In this document: positions 8,047-16,310 of the stretch, piece by piece
Numbering within the stretch: position 1 is the first letter of the stretch
How the letters are laid out: each line of letters begins with the position of its first letter
Assembly (NCBI RefSeq): GCF_017876295.1
Contig: NZ_JAGINT010000001.1
Coordinates: 1,922,001-1,986,000, forward strand
DNA: 64,000 nucleotides
DNA from: Kribbella aluminosa
Lineage (GTDB): Bacteria > Actinomycetota > Actinomycetes > Propionibacteriales > Kribbellaceae
Reading direction: 5' to 3'
Program-made: the position numbers and the translations under genes
The notes under the pieces: generated by a model
Told to the model about the DNA's origin: nothing
Database searches by the model: none
What the model saw: the letters and a program-made list of their open reading frames with translations, nothing else

Positions 8047-8502
8047 TCAGGTCTCGGCCCGGTCGGTGCGCGAGTCGACCTCCGCGCGCTGCCTGAGCAT
8101 CGAGAGGTTGGTGGCGAGCTGTTCGAGGACCGGTGCCGGCAGGACCGAGCCGATCCAGGTCTGCAGCTCCGCCTCGACCGTCGGCGTCGCGGCCGCGAGT
8201 GCGTCGGCGCCCGCGTCGGTCAGCTCGAGCAGGGACGAGCGGCGGTCGTCGGGGTTCGCCGTACGCCGGATGCGTCCGGCCGCCTCGAGCCGGTCGACGG
8301 CCTTGCTGGTCGCGCCGACGGTGATCGCCAGCTCGCGGGCCAGGTCGAAGACCCGGGCGGTGTCGCGGGACGCGATGGAGCGCAGGAACTCGAACTGGCC
8401 GAGCGGCAGCTCGTGCTCCGCCTTCAGCCGGGCGTCGACGGCGTTGTAGATCCGCGTTTCCAACCGGACCAGGTCCGTGAACAGTGCTGTGAGATCAGTC
8501 AC
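8047..8502 (-). CDS. MarR family transcriptional regulator
   Basis: A 151-residue MarR regulator. The central winged helix (about residues 45-110) includes the recognition region ELAITVGATSKAVDRLEAAG and the wing with the NPDDRRSSLLELTDAG signature typical of the family. The start is GTG 8502, because the longer reading frame upstream is the antisense of the hydrolase. The 69-bp gap to the divergent esterase gene holds two copies of a palindrome, so this protein probably represses both itself and the esterase. Confidence 0.88.
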   Translation of the reverse strand: MTDLTALFTDLVRLETRIYNAVDARLKAEHELPLGQFEFLRSIASRDTARVFDLARELAITVGATSKAVDRLEAAGRIRRTANPDDRRSSLLELTDAGADALAAATPTVEAELQTWIGSVLPAPVLEQLATNLSMLRQRAEVDSRTDRAET

Positions 8503-8510
8503 GGAATTAG

Positions 8511-8552
8511 ATTCCTCGGAATGTAGTTGGAAAGAACTATATTCCTCGGAAT
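8511..8552 (+). promoter_or_regulatory. Two MarR-type operators in the divergent promoter
   Basis: The palindrome ATTCC-TC-GGAAT occurs at 8511-8522 and again, identical, at 8541-8552. The 30-bp centre-to-centre spacing is about three helical turns, placing both sites on one DNA face between marR (start 8502) and the esterase (start 8572). Confidence 0.7.
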
Positions 8553-8571
8553 CTATCATCAGGAGTCGACG

Positions 8572-9471
8572 ATGAGCGCTGAAGAACGCCAGGCAGCACG
8601 CGGCATGATGCAGAAGAGTGAGGTCGGCCGGTCGCCGAAGGAGCAGCGGGCCGGGTTCGACGAGTTGTTCGCGAACCGGCCGCTCGGCGACGACGTCACG
8701 CTGGCGGAGCGGACGATCGGCGGTGTGCCGGCCCTCGACGTACGGGTCGAGGGTGCGGACGCGGCGGGTGTGATCCTCTACCTGCACGGCGGCGGCTATG
8801 TGATCGGCTCCGCGCGGACCGGGGCGAACCTGGCCGCCCCGCTGTCCCGTCGCAGCGGTGTCCCGGCAGTTTCGCTGGAGTACCGGCTGGCGCCGGAGCA
8901 CCCGTTTCCGGCCGGGATCCACGACGCGTTGGCGGCGTACCGGGAGCTGGCCGATCAGCAGGTCGTGATCGCGGGCGACTCGGCCGGCGGCGGCCTGGCG
9001 CTGGCGACCTTGATCGCGGCGCGCGCGGAAGGACTGCCGATGCCGGCCGGGGTGGTGCTGTTCTCGCCCTGGACCGACGTGGCGCTGACCGGTCCGAGCA
9101 TCGACGCGCGGAGCGACTACGACCCGCTGTTCAGCCGCGCCGCCATGGAGGAGAGCGCCGAGCTCTACCTGGGCGGTGCGGACCCGCGGAACGAACTCGC
9201 CAGCCCGGTCCTCGCCGACCTGAAGGGCCTGCCGCCGTTGCTGGTGCAGGTCGGTACGGCGGAAGTCCTGCTCGACGACTCGCTCCGCCTGGTGGCCCGG
9301 GCCGCCGAGCAGGAGGTGGACGTCAGCCTCGACGTGATCGCCGGCGCGCCGCACGTGTTCCAGTACTTCGCCGGCCTCCTCCCCGAGGCCGACGAAGCCC
9401 TGGATCACGCGGCGACGTTCATCAAGAACCGGCTAGCTGCGACCAGAACCCGCAGTGGTGCTGCCGGCTGA
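8572..9471 (+). CDS. Alpha/beta hydrolase fold-3 esterase (HSL family)
   Basis: A 299-residue cytoplasmic esterase/lipase of the hormone-sensitive-lipase family. The HGGGYVIGS oxyanion-hole motif lies at about residues 70-78, the nucleophile Ser137 is in GDSAGG, and the acid and base are in the DDSLRL and APHVFQ segments. The start is ATG 8572, preceded by AGGAG at 8561-8565; the upstream in-frame ATG at 8527 falls within the operator region. Divergent from marR, it is probably induced by the ligand of that regulator. Its 3' end overlaps a decayed carboxylesterase on the other strand by 50 bp. Confidence 0.9.
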   Translation: MSAEERQAARGMMQKSEVGRSPKEQRAGFDELFANRPLGDDVTLAERTIGGVPALDVRVEGADAAGVILYLHGGGYVIGSARTGANLAAPLSRRSGVPAVSLEYRLAPEHPFPAGIHDALAAYRELADQQVVIAGDSAGGGLALATLIAARAEGLPMPAGVVLFSPWTDVALTGPSIDARSDYDPLFSRAAMEESAELYLGGADPRNELASPVLADLKGLPPLLVQVGTAEVLLDDSLRLVARAAEQEVDVSLDVIAGAPHVFQYFAGLLPEADEALDHAATFIKNRLAATRTRSGAAG

Positions 9472-9748
9472 GGCTGATCTGGGTGATCCCGCCGAGCTGG
9501 AACGACTGAGTTGCCCCACCACCATGGAACCGAGCCCACTCCGGCAGCTCCGACGAGTGATACGCGCCGGCCCGGTATCCAGGCGGGAAGCCGAAGTGGT
9601 CCGGCGCCGTCCGGTCCGCGAACGAGAACGTGTACCTCGGAACGAAGTGCGAGTACCCCTGCTCGTCGCGGGTGTTGCCCTCCATCACCGGCACGTGGTT
9701 GAAGACGGTCAGGACACTTGCCAGCCTTCGAACACGAATTGTGGTCAC
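9422..9748 (-). pseudogene. Remnant of a type-B carboxylesterase C-terminus
   Basis: The minus strand encodes about 108 residues that line up in order with the C-terminal third of the intact carboxylesterase at 30332-31885: VPVMEGNTRDEQ against VPIISGNNHDEA, FSFADRTAP against YEFADKHSP, SSELPEW against ATELPYL, and LSRQHHCGFW against LSSEHQCRFW. The intervening segments and the whole N-terminal two thirds with the nucleophile are missing, so this is a deletion remnant. An in-frame GTG at 9748 exists, and some pipelines might call a small hypothetical protein. It lies antisense to the gap before helY and overlaps the esterase end. Confidence 0.7.
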
Positions 9749-9827
9749 GCCGCGACCATAAGCAAGCCAGCCGGTCGGCCGGATCAACCTTTGGTATCCC
9801 TCCGCCGGACCATGGTCGAGGCGGGTT

Positions 9828-9850
9828 TTGTCGTGGGCGTCGCATAGATT
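9828..9850 (+). promoter_or_regulatory. Candidate PafBC-dependent (RecA-NDp-like) promoter of helY
   Basis: The sequence reads TTGTCGTGG (9828-9836), then exactly 8 nt, then TAGATT (9845-9850), with the ATG 6 nt later. This matches the architecture of the mycobacterial LexA-independent damage promoter (TTGTCRGTG-N8-TANNNT) with two mismatches in the 9-mer. It implies a leaderless helY transcript activated by PafBC after DNA damage. Confidence 0.5.
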
Positions 9851-9856
9851 GGTCAC

Positions 9857-12668
9857 ATGAGTACCCCGTCCGAGAAGTACGCCACGTTCCGCTCGGACCA
9901 GGAGCATCCTGCCGTGAAGGAGTTCCGGGGGCACTACGACTTCGAGCTGGACGAGTTCCAGCTGCGCGCCTGCGCCGCCCTCGAGGACGGGCACCAGGTC
10001 CTGGTCGCGGCGCCCACCGGGTCCGGCAAGACGCTGGTCGGCGAGTTCGCCGTGCACCTGGCGCTGGAGCGCGGGCAGAAGTGCTTCTACACCACCCCGA
10101 TCAAGGCGCTGAGCAACCAGAAGTACGGCGACCTGGTCAGCCGGTACGGCGTCGACAAGGTCGGGCTGCTCACCGGCGACAACTCGGTCAACTCCGAGGC
10201 CCCGATCGTGGTGATGACCACCGAGGTCCTGCGGAACATGCTGTACGCCGGATCGCAGACCCTGCTCGGTCTGTCGTACGTCGTGATGGACGAGGTGCAC
10301 TACCTGGCCGACCGGTCCCGCGGCGCGGTCTGGGAAGAGGTGCTGATCCACCTGGCGGACTCGGTCTCGGTGGTCTCGCTGTCGGCGACCGTGAGCAACG
10401 CCGAGGAGTTCGGCGACTGGCTGGAGACGGTCCGCGGCAACACCGTCGTCGTCCTGGAGGAGAAGCGGCCGGTGCCGCTGTTCCAGCACGTGATGGTCGG
10501 GAAGCGGCTGCACGACCTGTTCGCCGGTGAGGCGCCGACCGCTCGGGTCGGCGCTCCTGCGTCGGGCAAGTCCGGAAATCCGGCGAAGGCTGCCGTGCAG
10601 GCGGACGTGCGCGATCTGGTCAACCCGCAGCTCGTCCGGATCGCGCGCGACGACAGCCGGATCTTCCGGGACGACTCGCGCAAACCCCGGCGCCGCCGGG
10701 ACCTGCCGAGTAACCGGCCGGCCAGGACCCACTTCACGCCGTACCGCTCGGATGTCGTGGAGGAGTTGGACGCTGGCGCGCTGCTGCCGGCGATCTTCTT
10801 CATCTTCTCCCGCAAGGGCTGCGAGGACGCCGTCGTGCAGTGCCTGCGGTCCGGGCTGCGGCTCACCAAGCCGTCCGAGCGCGACGAGATCAAGCGGGTC
10901 GTCGCCGAGCGTACGGCGGACCTCCCGGACGAGGACCTCGGCGTGCTCGGGTACCACGACTTCGCCGAGGCGCTGTCACGCGGGATCGCGGCGCACCACG
11001 CGGGCATGCTCGCGGCCTTCAAGGAGGTCGTCGAGGAGCTGTTCGCGCGCGGGCTGATCAAGGTCGTGTTCGCCACCGAGACGCTTGCCCTGGGCATCAA
11101 CATGCCGGCCCGCACCGTCGTACTGGAGAAGCTCTCCAAGTGGAACGGCGAGGCGCACGTCGACATCACGCCGGGGGAGTACACGCAGCTCACCGGGCGG
11201 GCCGGGCGGCGCGGGATCGACGTCGAGGGGCACGCGGTCGTGCTCTGGCAGCCCGGGTTCGACCCGCGGGCGGTCGCGGGACTCGCGTCGACGCGTACGT
11301 ATCCGCTGCGGTCGTCGTTCTCCCCGTCGTACAACATGGCCGTCAACCTGGTCCGCCAGGTCGGGCGGACGCGGGCGCGGGACATGCTCGAGCTGTCGTT
11401 CGCGCAGTTCCAGTCCGACCAGGCCGTGGTCGGGCTGGCGCGGCAGGTGCAGCGCAACACCGAGGCGCTCGAGGGGTACAAGGAGTCGATCGAGTGCCAC
11501 CTCGGCGACTTCCTGGAGTACGCCGCTCTGCGCCGCCGGATCGGCGAGCGGGAGTCGTCCGGCTCGAAGCGGCGCAAGCTCGACCAGCGGGTCGAGGCGC
11601 AGGAGTCGATCGAGAAGCTGAAGACCGGCGACATCATCCGGATCCCGGCCGGGCGCAGTGCGGGCTGGGCGCTGGTGCTCGACCCGGGGATGCGGTCCGA
11701 GCGGGAAGGGCCGCGGCCGACCGTGCTGACGCTCGACCGGCAGGTGCGGAAGCTGTCGATGGTCGACTTCCCGTCGCCGGTCGAGGCGATCGGGACGCTG
11801 CGGATCCCGCGCAAGTTCAACCCGCGGAACCCGCAGCAGCGGCGCGAACTGGCCCAGGTGCTGCGGAACCGGACCGACCTGCTGGGCGAGGACGGGCCGC
11901 CGTCGCGCCACCGCGACGTGATGTCGCACGCCGACGATCCGGAGCTGCAGGAGATGCGGGCGCAGCTGCGTGCCCACCCCTGCCACGGGTGCTCGGACCG
12001 CGAGGACCACGCGCGCTGGGCGGAGCGGTACTTCCGGCTCGACCGCGAGAACCGCGACGTACAACGCAAGATCGAGCAGCGGACGAACACGATCGCCCGG
12101 CAGTTCGACCGGGTCTGCCAGGTGCTGGACGCGCTGCATTACCTGGACGACGACAAGACGACCGAGGCGGGGGATCGGCTCGCGCGGATCTACACCGAGC
12201 TCGACCTGGTCGCTGCCGAGTGCCTTCGGCAAGGTGTCTTCGACGACCTGACGGTGCCGGAGCTGGCGGCGTGCCTGGCCGCGCTGGTGTACGAGTCCCG
12301 CTCGAAGGACGACCCGACCTCACCACGACTGCCGCGCGGCGACGTACGGCAGGCGCTGGAGCGGATGGGCGCGATCTGGCGCGACCTGTCCGCCCTCGAA
12401 CGCGACATGCGGGTCGACTTCCTCCGCTCCATGGACCTCAACTTCTGCTGGCCCGCCTTCCGCTGGGCCTCCGGCGCCTCCCTCGCCGAAGTCCTCTACG
12501 AATCCGACCTCGCCGCCGGCGACTTCGTCCGCTGGGTCAAGCAACTGATAGACCTCACCGAACAAATAGCCGACGCCGCCGGCCCCCACCCCCCTCCGCA
12601 CCACCGCCCGCTCCGTAGTAGACCAAATCCGCCGAGGCGTAATCTCCTACGCCACGGTCGTCGACTGA
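9857..12668 (+). CDS. helY: DEAD/DEAH-box helicase HelY (one-base frameshift near the end)
   Basis: A Ski2/Mtr4-like RNA/DNA helicase. Walker A APTGSGKT lies at about residues 55-62, the DEVH box is within VVMDEVHYL, SLSAT is motif III, and the second RecA domain holds GIAAHHAGM, FATETLALGINMPA and QLTGRAGRRG. An actinobacterial C-terminal domain follows, with a CHGCSDREDH cluster. The frame breaks in the C-rich run 12583-12594. Dropping one C restores the normal ending (TTARSVVDQIRRGVISYATV) and a TGA at 12666-12668, giving 936 aa, close to the family. As sequenced, the frame instead runs on to 13000 through the antitoxin. The pafBC-tatAC-helY neighbourhood matches mycobacteria. Confidence 0.9.
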
Positions 12669-12745
12669 CCGAGCATGGCTCCTGCGCACTTGGCATGACC
12701 GATCAATGCGAGCCTGCGCCCAAGAGAGGAACTAGACTTCGTACT

Positions 12746-13000
12746 ATGACTGGCACCGAAGCCCCCCGCGATCACGAGGCTGCCCGGTCGCGTGCGCACC
12801 GGCTGCTGGATGCGGTGCCGGATGAGCGCATGTCGGACGTCGTCGGGATGCTCAAGCGTCTAGCCGAGTCGGAGTCCTCTGACCGGCTGCGTCGACGGTT
12901 CAGGACCGTGGGCGTGTTCGACGGTGAGCACGACCTCAGTGGCCGGGTGAAGGACATCGCTCGCGGTGAACTTGGTAACGGCTCGAGTCAGTCGGCGTGA
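12746..13000 (+). CDS. Putative antitoxin of a PIN-domain toxin-antitoxin pair
   Basis: An 84-residue, highly charged helical protein. The N-terminal part (SRAHRLLDAVPDERMSDVVGMLKRL) could be a dimerisation/DNA-binding helix bundle, and the tail (GVFDGEHDLSGRVKDIARGELG) resembles the toxin-binding tails of VapB/Phd-like antitoxins. I do not recognise a named family. The stop overlaps the toxin start by 4 bp (GTGA), the usual TA arrangement. TAGACT at 12733-12738 with a 7-nt gap suggests a leaderless start at 12746. Because of the helY frameshift this gene is also in frame as a C-terminal extension of the helicase. Confidence 0.7.
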   Translation: MTGTEAPRDHEAARSRAHRLLDAVPDERMSDVVGMLKRLAESESSDRLRRRFRTVGVFDGEHDLSGRVKDIARGELGNGSSQSA

Positions 13001-13410
13001 TCGTAGACACCGGCGTCATTGTGGCGATGAGCAACCGCCGCGATGACTACCACCATCAGTGCACCGACCTGTTGACCACGACACTTGAGCCGCTCGTGCT
13101 TCCGGAGCCGTTGCTGGTCGAGATCGGCTACATGCTCGGTTCGAGAGCGAGCGCGCAGGTCGAGGCCGACTTTCTGCGCGACGTGGCCGATGGCCTCTAC
13201 ACGCTGGAGTCCATGCATCGCGATGACCTCGCCAGGACAGCCGAGTTGGTCGAGACCTACGCAGACTTGCCCCTTGGCACTGCTGACGCCTGTGTCATCG
13301 CGCTGGCGGAGCGCCTCGGTGTGACGCGAATCGCAACGCTGGACCGGCGTCACTTCTCTGTGGTGAGACCCAGACACGTTGCAACGTTCACGCTTCTGCC
13401 CGAGCTTTAG
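12997..13410 (+). CDS. PIN-domain ribonuclease toxin (VapC-like)
   Basis: A 137-residue PIN-domain protein, predicted to be a Mg-dependent endoribonuclease that stops growth when freed from its antitoxin. The four acidic residues are in place: Asp4 (VDTGVIVA), Glu42 (LLVEIGYML), Asp97 (GTADACVIALAERLG) and Asp116 (TLDRRHF). The length is typical. The GTG start overlaps the antitoxin stop. It differs in sequence from the second PIN toxin at 41760. The RNA target is unknown. Confidence 0.85.
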   Translation: MIVDTGVIVAMSNRRDDYHHQCTDLLTTTLEPLVLPEPLLVEIGYMLGSRASAQVEADFLRDVADGLYTLESMHRDDLARTAELVETYADLPLGTADACVIALAERLGVTRIATLDRRHFSVVRPRHVATFTLLPEL

Positions 13411-13517
13411 CGACTTCGACCTGAATTCAGGCGGGTGGCTGATCCTCGGCGGAGTGCACCTGTTGGGTGAAAGACTTGCCGGCGTTGTCCACCCTTGGTC
13501 TGAAGGAGAAGACGTTC

Positions 13518-14783
13518 GTGGAGTTGTCACGCCGGAGTCTTGGGAAGTTGGCTGTTGCTACGGGGGCCACCGCTGCGGTGGGGACCGGGGCCGGCTATCT
13601 GATCGGGCGGCCTGCTGATGCTGCTGCTACCTGGAAGGCGACCGGTACTGCGGTGCCGGCGCTGGTCGGGTTCGACAACCAGATGAAGGCGTTCATGCAG
13701 GCCCGGGGGATTACCGCGGGGCAGGTCGCGGTGACGTACAAGGGGCGGCTGGTGCTTGCCCGTGGCTACAGTACGTCGACCGCGCTGGCGGTGCAGCCGA
13801 CGTCGTTGTTCCGGATCGCGAGCCTGTCGAAGTCGCTGACCGCGGCCGCGATCGTGAAGCTGGCGCAGGACGGGAAGCTGAGCCTGTCGACGCCGGTCGC
13901 GAACATCATCGACATCAAGCCGGCGACCGGGCTGACCCGGGATGCGCGGTGGTCGAAGATCACGCTGTGGAAGGTGCTGCAGCACCTCGGCGGCTGGGAC
14001 CGGGACGTCTCCGGCGACCCGGAGTGGAAGGATGCCACGATCTCGCGGGCCCTCGGCGTACCGATGGAACTGCACACCGCGGACGTGATCAAGTACGTCG
14101 CCGGGCAGAAGCTCGACTTCGACCCGGGCGCGAAGTACGTGTACTCGAACTTCGGGTACACGCTCGCCGGCCGGGTGATCGAGAAGGTCAGCGGGCTCAG
14201 CTACGAGAACTACGTGAAGCAGAAGCTGCTCGCGCCGTTGAAGATCAACCGGATGGCGCTCGGCTACTCCCTCGCGAAGCACAGCGGCGAGACGTCGTAC
14301 GAGTCGCAGTACACCGGCCCGACGGTCCTCGACATGTCCGGGAAGATCGTGCCCGCGCCGTACGGCTCGTTCAGCATGCGGATCCAGGACGCGAACGGCG
14401 GCTGGATCGCGAGCGCGCCGGACCTGGTCCGCTGGGCGAAGATGTTCGACGCGCCGTCGAGCGTGCTGAACAGTACGTCGCTCGGCCGCGTCTGGGCGAA
14501 GCCGTCCATCGGTGTGAACTCCGACGGCTGGTACTACGGCCTCGGCTGGCAGATCCGCCCGGTGACCGGCGGTACCGGCCGCAACACGTGGCACACCGGC
14601 AGCATGCCCGGTACGTACTCGATCGTCGTCCGCACGTACAACGGGATGAGCTGGGCGGCCGTGTTCAACCGCCGCGACGACGCCAGCGGCAAGTCGTACG
14701 GCGACATCGACGCCGCGCTGTGGACCGCCGCCAACGGCGTGAAGACCTGGCCGACGAACGACCTGTTCCCGCAGTACTTCTGA
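13518..14783 (+). CDS. Tat-exported serine hydrolase (beta-lactamase/DD-peptidase fold)
   Basis: A 421-residue secreted class C beta-lactamase-like serine hydrolase. The N-terminus carries a twin-arginine motif (SRRSLGKLAVA), a hydrophobic stretch, and a likely cleavage site after PADAAA. The catalytic Ser102-x-x-Lys105 (SLSK), the YSNFGY tyrosine motif and the HTG triad motif (WHTGSMPG) are all present. It could act as a peptidase or esterase on cell-wall or small substrates. The GTG at 13518 is chosen because GAAGGAGA at 13502-13509 precedes it and it puts the Tat motif at the N-terminus; an in-frame start at 13467 is possible. A 12-bp palindrome (CCTGAATTCAGG) lies at 13420-13431 upstream. 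Confidence 0.88.
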   Translation: MELSRRSLGKLAVATGATAAVGTGAGYLIGRPADAAATWKATGTAVPALVGFDNQMKAFMQARGITAGQVAVTYKGRLVLARGYSTSTALAVQPTSLFRIASLSKSLTAAAIVKLAQDGKLSLSTPVANIIDIKPATGLTRDARWSKITLWKVLQHLGGWDRDVSGDPEWKDATISRALGVPMELHTADVIKYVAGQKLDFDPGAKYVYSNFGYTLAGRVIEKVSGLSYENYVKQKLLAPLKINRMALGYSLAKHSGETSYESQYTGPTVLDMSGKIVPAPYGSFSMRIQDANGGWIASAPDLVRWAKMFDAPSSVLNSTSLGRVWAKPSIGVNSDGWYYGLGWQIRPVTGGTGRNTWHTGSMPGTYSIVVRTYNGMSWAAVFNRRDDASGKSYGDIDAALWTAANGVKTWPTNDLFPQYF

Positions 14784-14813
14784 TATGGAGTGAGTTCTTG
14801 TCAAGGGCAGGGT

Positions 14814-14852
14814 GAGGCGCCCGTCGCGGTTGTGTTCCGTGGCGGGCGCCTC
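14814..14852 (+). terminator. Hairpin downstream of serine hydrolase / at IS110 3' side
   Basis: A 10-bp perfect inverted repeat (GAGGCGCCCG at 14814-14823, complement at 14843-14852) with a 19-nt loop, between the convergent hydrolase and transposase genes. It could terminate both, or it may belong to the right end of the insertion element. Confidence 0.65.
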
Positions 14853-15078
14853 GTGCTTCGTCGGGCTGTGGCTCGGCCGAGCGTGTCGGTGTCGACGCGC
14901 GGTCAAGTCTGATATGCGCGGGTTGGTTACCGCAGGACGGTTGTTTCGGCTGGAACGGTTCCGCGTGTCTAGGAACGAGCGTCGCCCGGGGGGTGGGCTG
15001 CTCATAGAAGTGTCGCGGGTCGTTCCACGCGCTGCCGGCGAGCCTGTGCGGCTGACGAAGCAGTTCGATGGCCGGGCG

Positions 15079-16188
15079 TCAGGTGGCGTCGTCGAGGGTT
15101 GCCAGTGACCAGCACCAGCCGGCGAGTTCGCGGGCGATCGCGATGTTCGCGACGGTGCTGCGTTTGCGGCGGTCGATGAAGCGGACCCAGCGTTGGTGGA
15201 GGCGGTGGTTTCCTTCGTCACCGCGGATCCTGGCCGCGGCCGGGGCGAGGTCCCAGCGGTCGCGCAGGGTTTTGCCGATCCGGTAGTGGGGCCGGTGGTG
15301 CCAGGCTGCCTCGACCAGCAGCCGGCGGGCGTGGCCGTTGCCGGTCTTGGTGATCGGGCCCAGAGCGCGCGATCCGCCCGAGGAGTACTCGGCCGGGGTG
15401 AGCCCGACGAATGATCCGATCGAGTTGCCGGTGAACCGGTGCCAGTCGCCGATCTCGACCGCGAGCGCGAACCCGGTGAGCGTGCTGATGCCGCGCAGAC
15501 AGCCCAGACGCCGCACGAGTGCAGTGAACTCCGAATCGGCGGCCAGCTGTTCGATCGCGGCGTCGAGCCGGTCGCGACGGGCCTTGGTTGCGAGCACTGT
15601 CTCGTAGTCGGCGTCGAAGGTCAGACGTGTGGCTGTCGAAGCAGATACCGAGGTCAGCCGTGGGAGGGCGTCGTTGCGCAGCCAGGTGTCGTGCTTACCG
15701 GTCCAGGCGTTGCCGCCGTCGTAGACGATGCCGTGGCGCAGCAGCAGCTTCGATAACCGGTGCCGGGCGCGCATCAGGTCGCTGCGGCAGTCCTCGCGGG
15801 CACGAACGAGGTCGCGGGCGGCCTCCTGGTCGATGGTCGGGATCGCGACCGCGGTGATCTCGTCCAACCGCAGCAGCCGCGCCAGATGCACGGCGTCCCT
15901 GGCATCGGTCTTCACCCGGTCACCGGCCGGCCGTTGCAGCTTGCTCGGCGCGACGACCTCGCACCTGACCCCGGCCGCGGTCAACACCCGATAGAGCCCG
16001 AAACCCGTCGGCCCTGCCTCATAGGCCACCGCGACCGGGCCCGGCAAACCGGCGACCCACGACCGGATGTGCTCGTGCGACGGGGTCAGCCTGGCCTGAA
16101 ACAGCTCACCCGTGACGCCATCAATCGCCGCTGCCGCGACCGACCGGGCGTGCACATCAAGCCCAACACTCGTACGCTCGGTAAACAC
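15079..16188 (-). CDS. IS110-family transposase (DEDD recombinase)
   Basis: A 369-residue transposase. The N-terminal RuvC-like DEDD domain starts FTERTSVGLDVHARSV, with the first Asp in GLDVH. The Glu is in AYEAGPTGFGLYR, and further acidic residues are in KTDARDAVHLARLL. The C-terminal transposase_20 domain carries the conserved segment SFVGLTPAEYSSGGS with the catalytic Ser region and KTGNGHARRLLVEAAW. Start GTG 16188, preceded by a GGGAGG at 16193-16198 on that strand; a TTG at 16203 is the longer alternative. Full length with no internal stop, so it may be active. IS110 enzymes are guided by a bridge RNA encoded in the element. Confidence 0.93.
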   Translation of the reverse strand: MFTERTSVGLDVHARSVAAAAIDGVTGELFQARLTPSHEHIRSWVAGLPGPVAVAYEAGPTGFGLYRVLTAAGVRCEVVAPSKLQRPAGDRVKTDARDAVHLARLLRLDEITAVAIPTIDQEAARDLVRAREDCRSDLMRARHRLSKLLLRHGIVYDGGNAWTGKHDTWLRNDALPRLTSVSASTATRLTFDADYETVLATKARRDRLDAAIEQLAADSEFTALVRRLGCLRGISTLTGFALAVEIGDWHRFTGNSIGSFVGLTPAEYSSGGSRALGPITKTGNGHARRLLVEAAWHHRPHYRIGKTLRDRWDLAPAAARIRGDEGNHRLHQRWVRFIDRRKRSTVANIAIARELAGWCWSLATLDDAT

Positions 16189-16270
16189 CGGGGCCTCCCA
16201 CAACTGTCGGATAGGCCGAGCAGGCAGCCCCTACTCGGTAACCCACGAATCTCTGTGAGTGAGGCCCCGG
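16188..16270 (-). ncRNA. Candidate IS110 bridge RNA region
   Basis: The leader before the transposase folds into a 10-bp perfect outer stem (CCGGGGCCTC at 16188-16197 with its complement at 16261-16270). Inside it is a smaller hairpin, CCGAG (16216-16220) against CTCGG (16234-16238), closing a 13-nt loop. Structured RNAs with internal guide loops are encoded at this place in the IS110 subgroup. The exact ends and loops are not determined. Confidence 0.4.
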
Positions 16271-16310
16271 CCCGCAACCCCGTCACGACGACGGCGTCAC
16301 GTCATACCGT

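Larger units (their letters stand above)
14790..16310 (-). mobile_element. IS110-family insertion sequence (ends approximate)
   Basis: The element contains one transposase gene (15079-16188) with non-coding flanks of up to about 290 bp on its 3' side and 120 bp on its 5' side. The outer limits are set by the flanking genes (serine hydrolase stop at 14783, MarR stop at 16311), because IS110 elements usually lack obvious terminal inverted repeats and target duplications, and none were seen. Both flanking genes look complete, so it sits in an intergenic gap. The 226 bp at 14853-15078 hold no gene; they contain a short palindrome (GGAACGGTTCC at 14952-14962). Confidence 0.75.

Noticed and set aside
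8007..8054. Degenerate 12-bp repeats as a CRISPR-like array
   Set aside because: Only four short imperfect copies with no spacers; a simple tandem repeat in a convergent gap.
8503..9408. The N-terminal 302-codon extension of the MarR frame at 8047
   Set aside because: It is antisense to the HSL esterase and would remove the divergent promoter with its paired operators; the GTG at 8502 fits MarR length.
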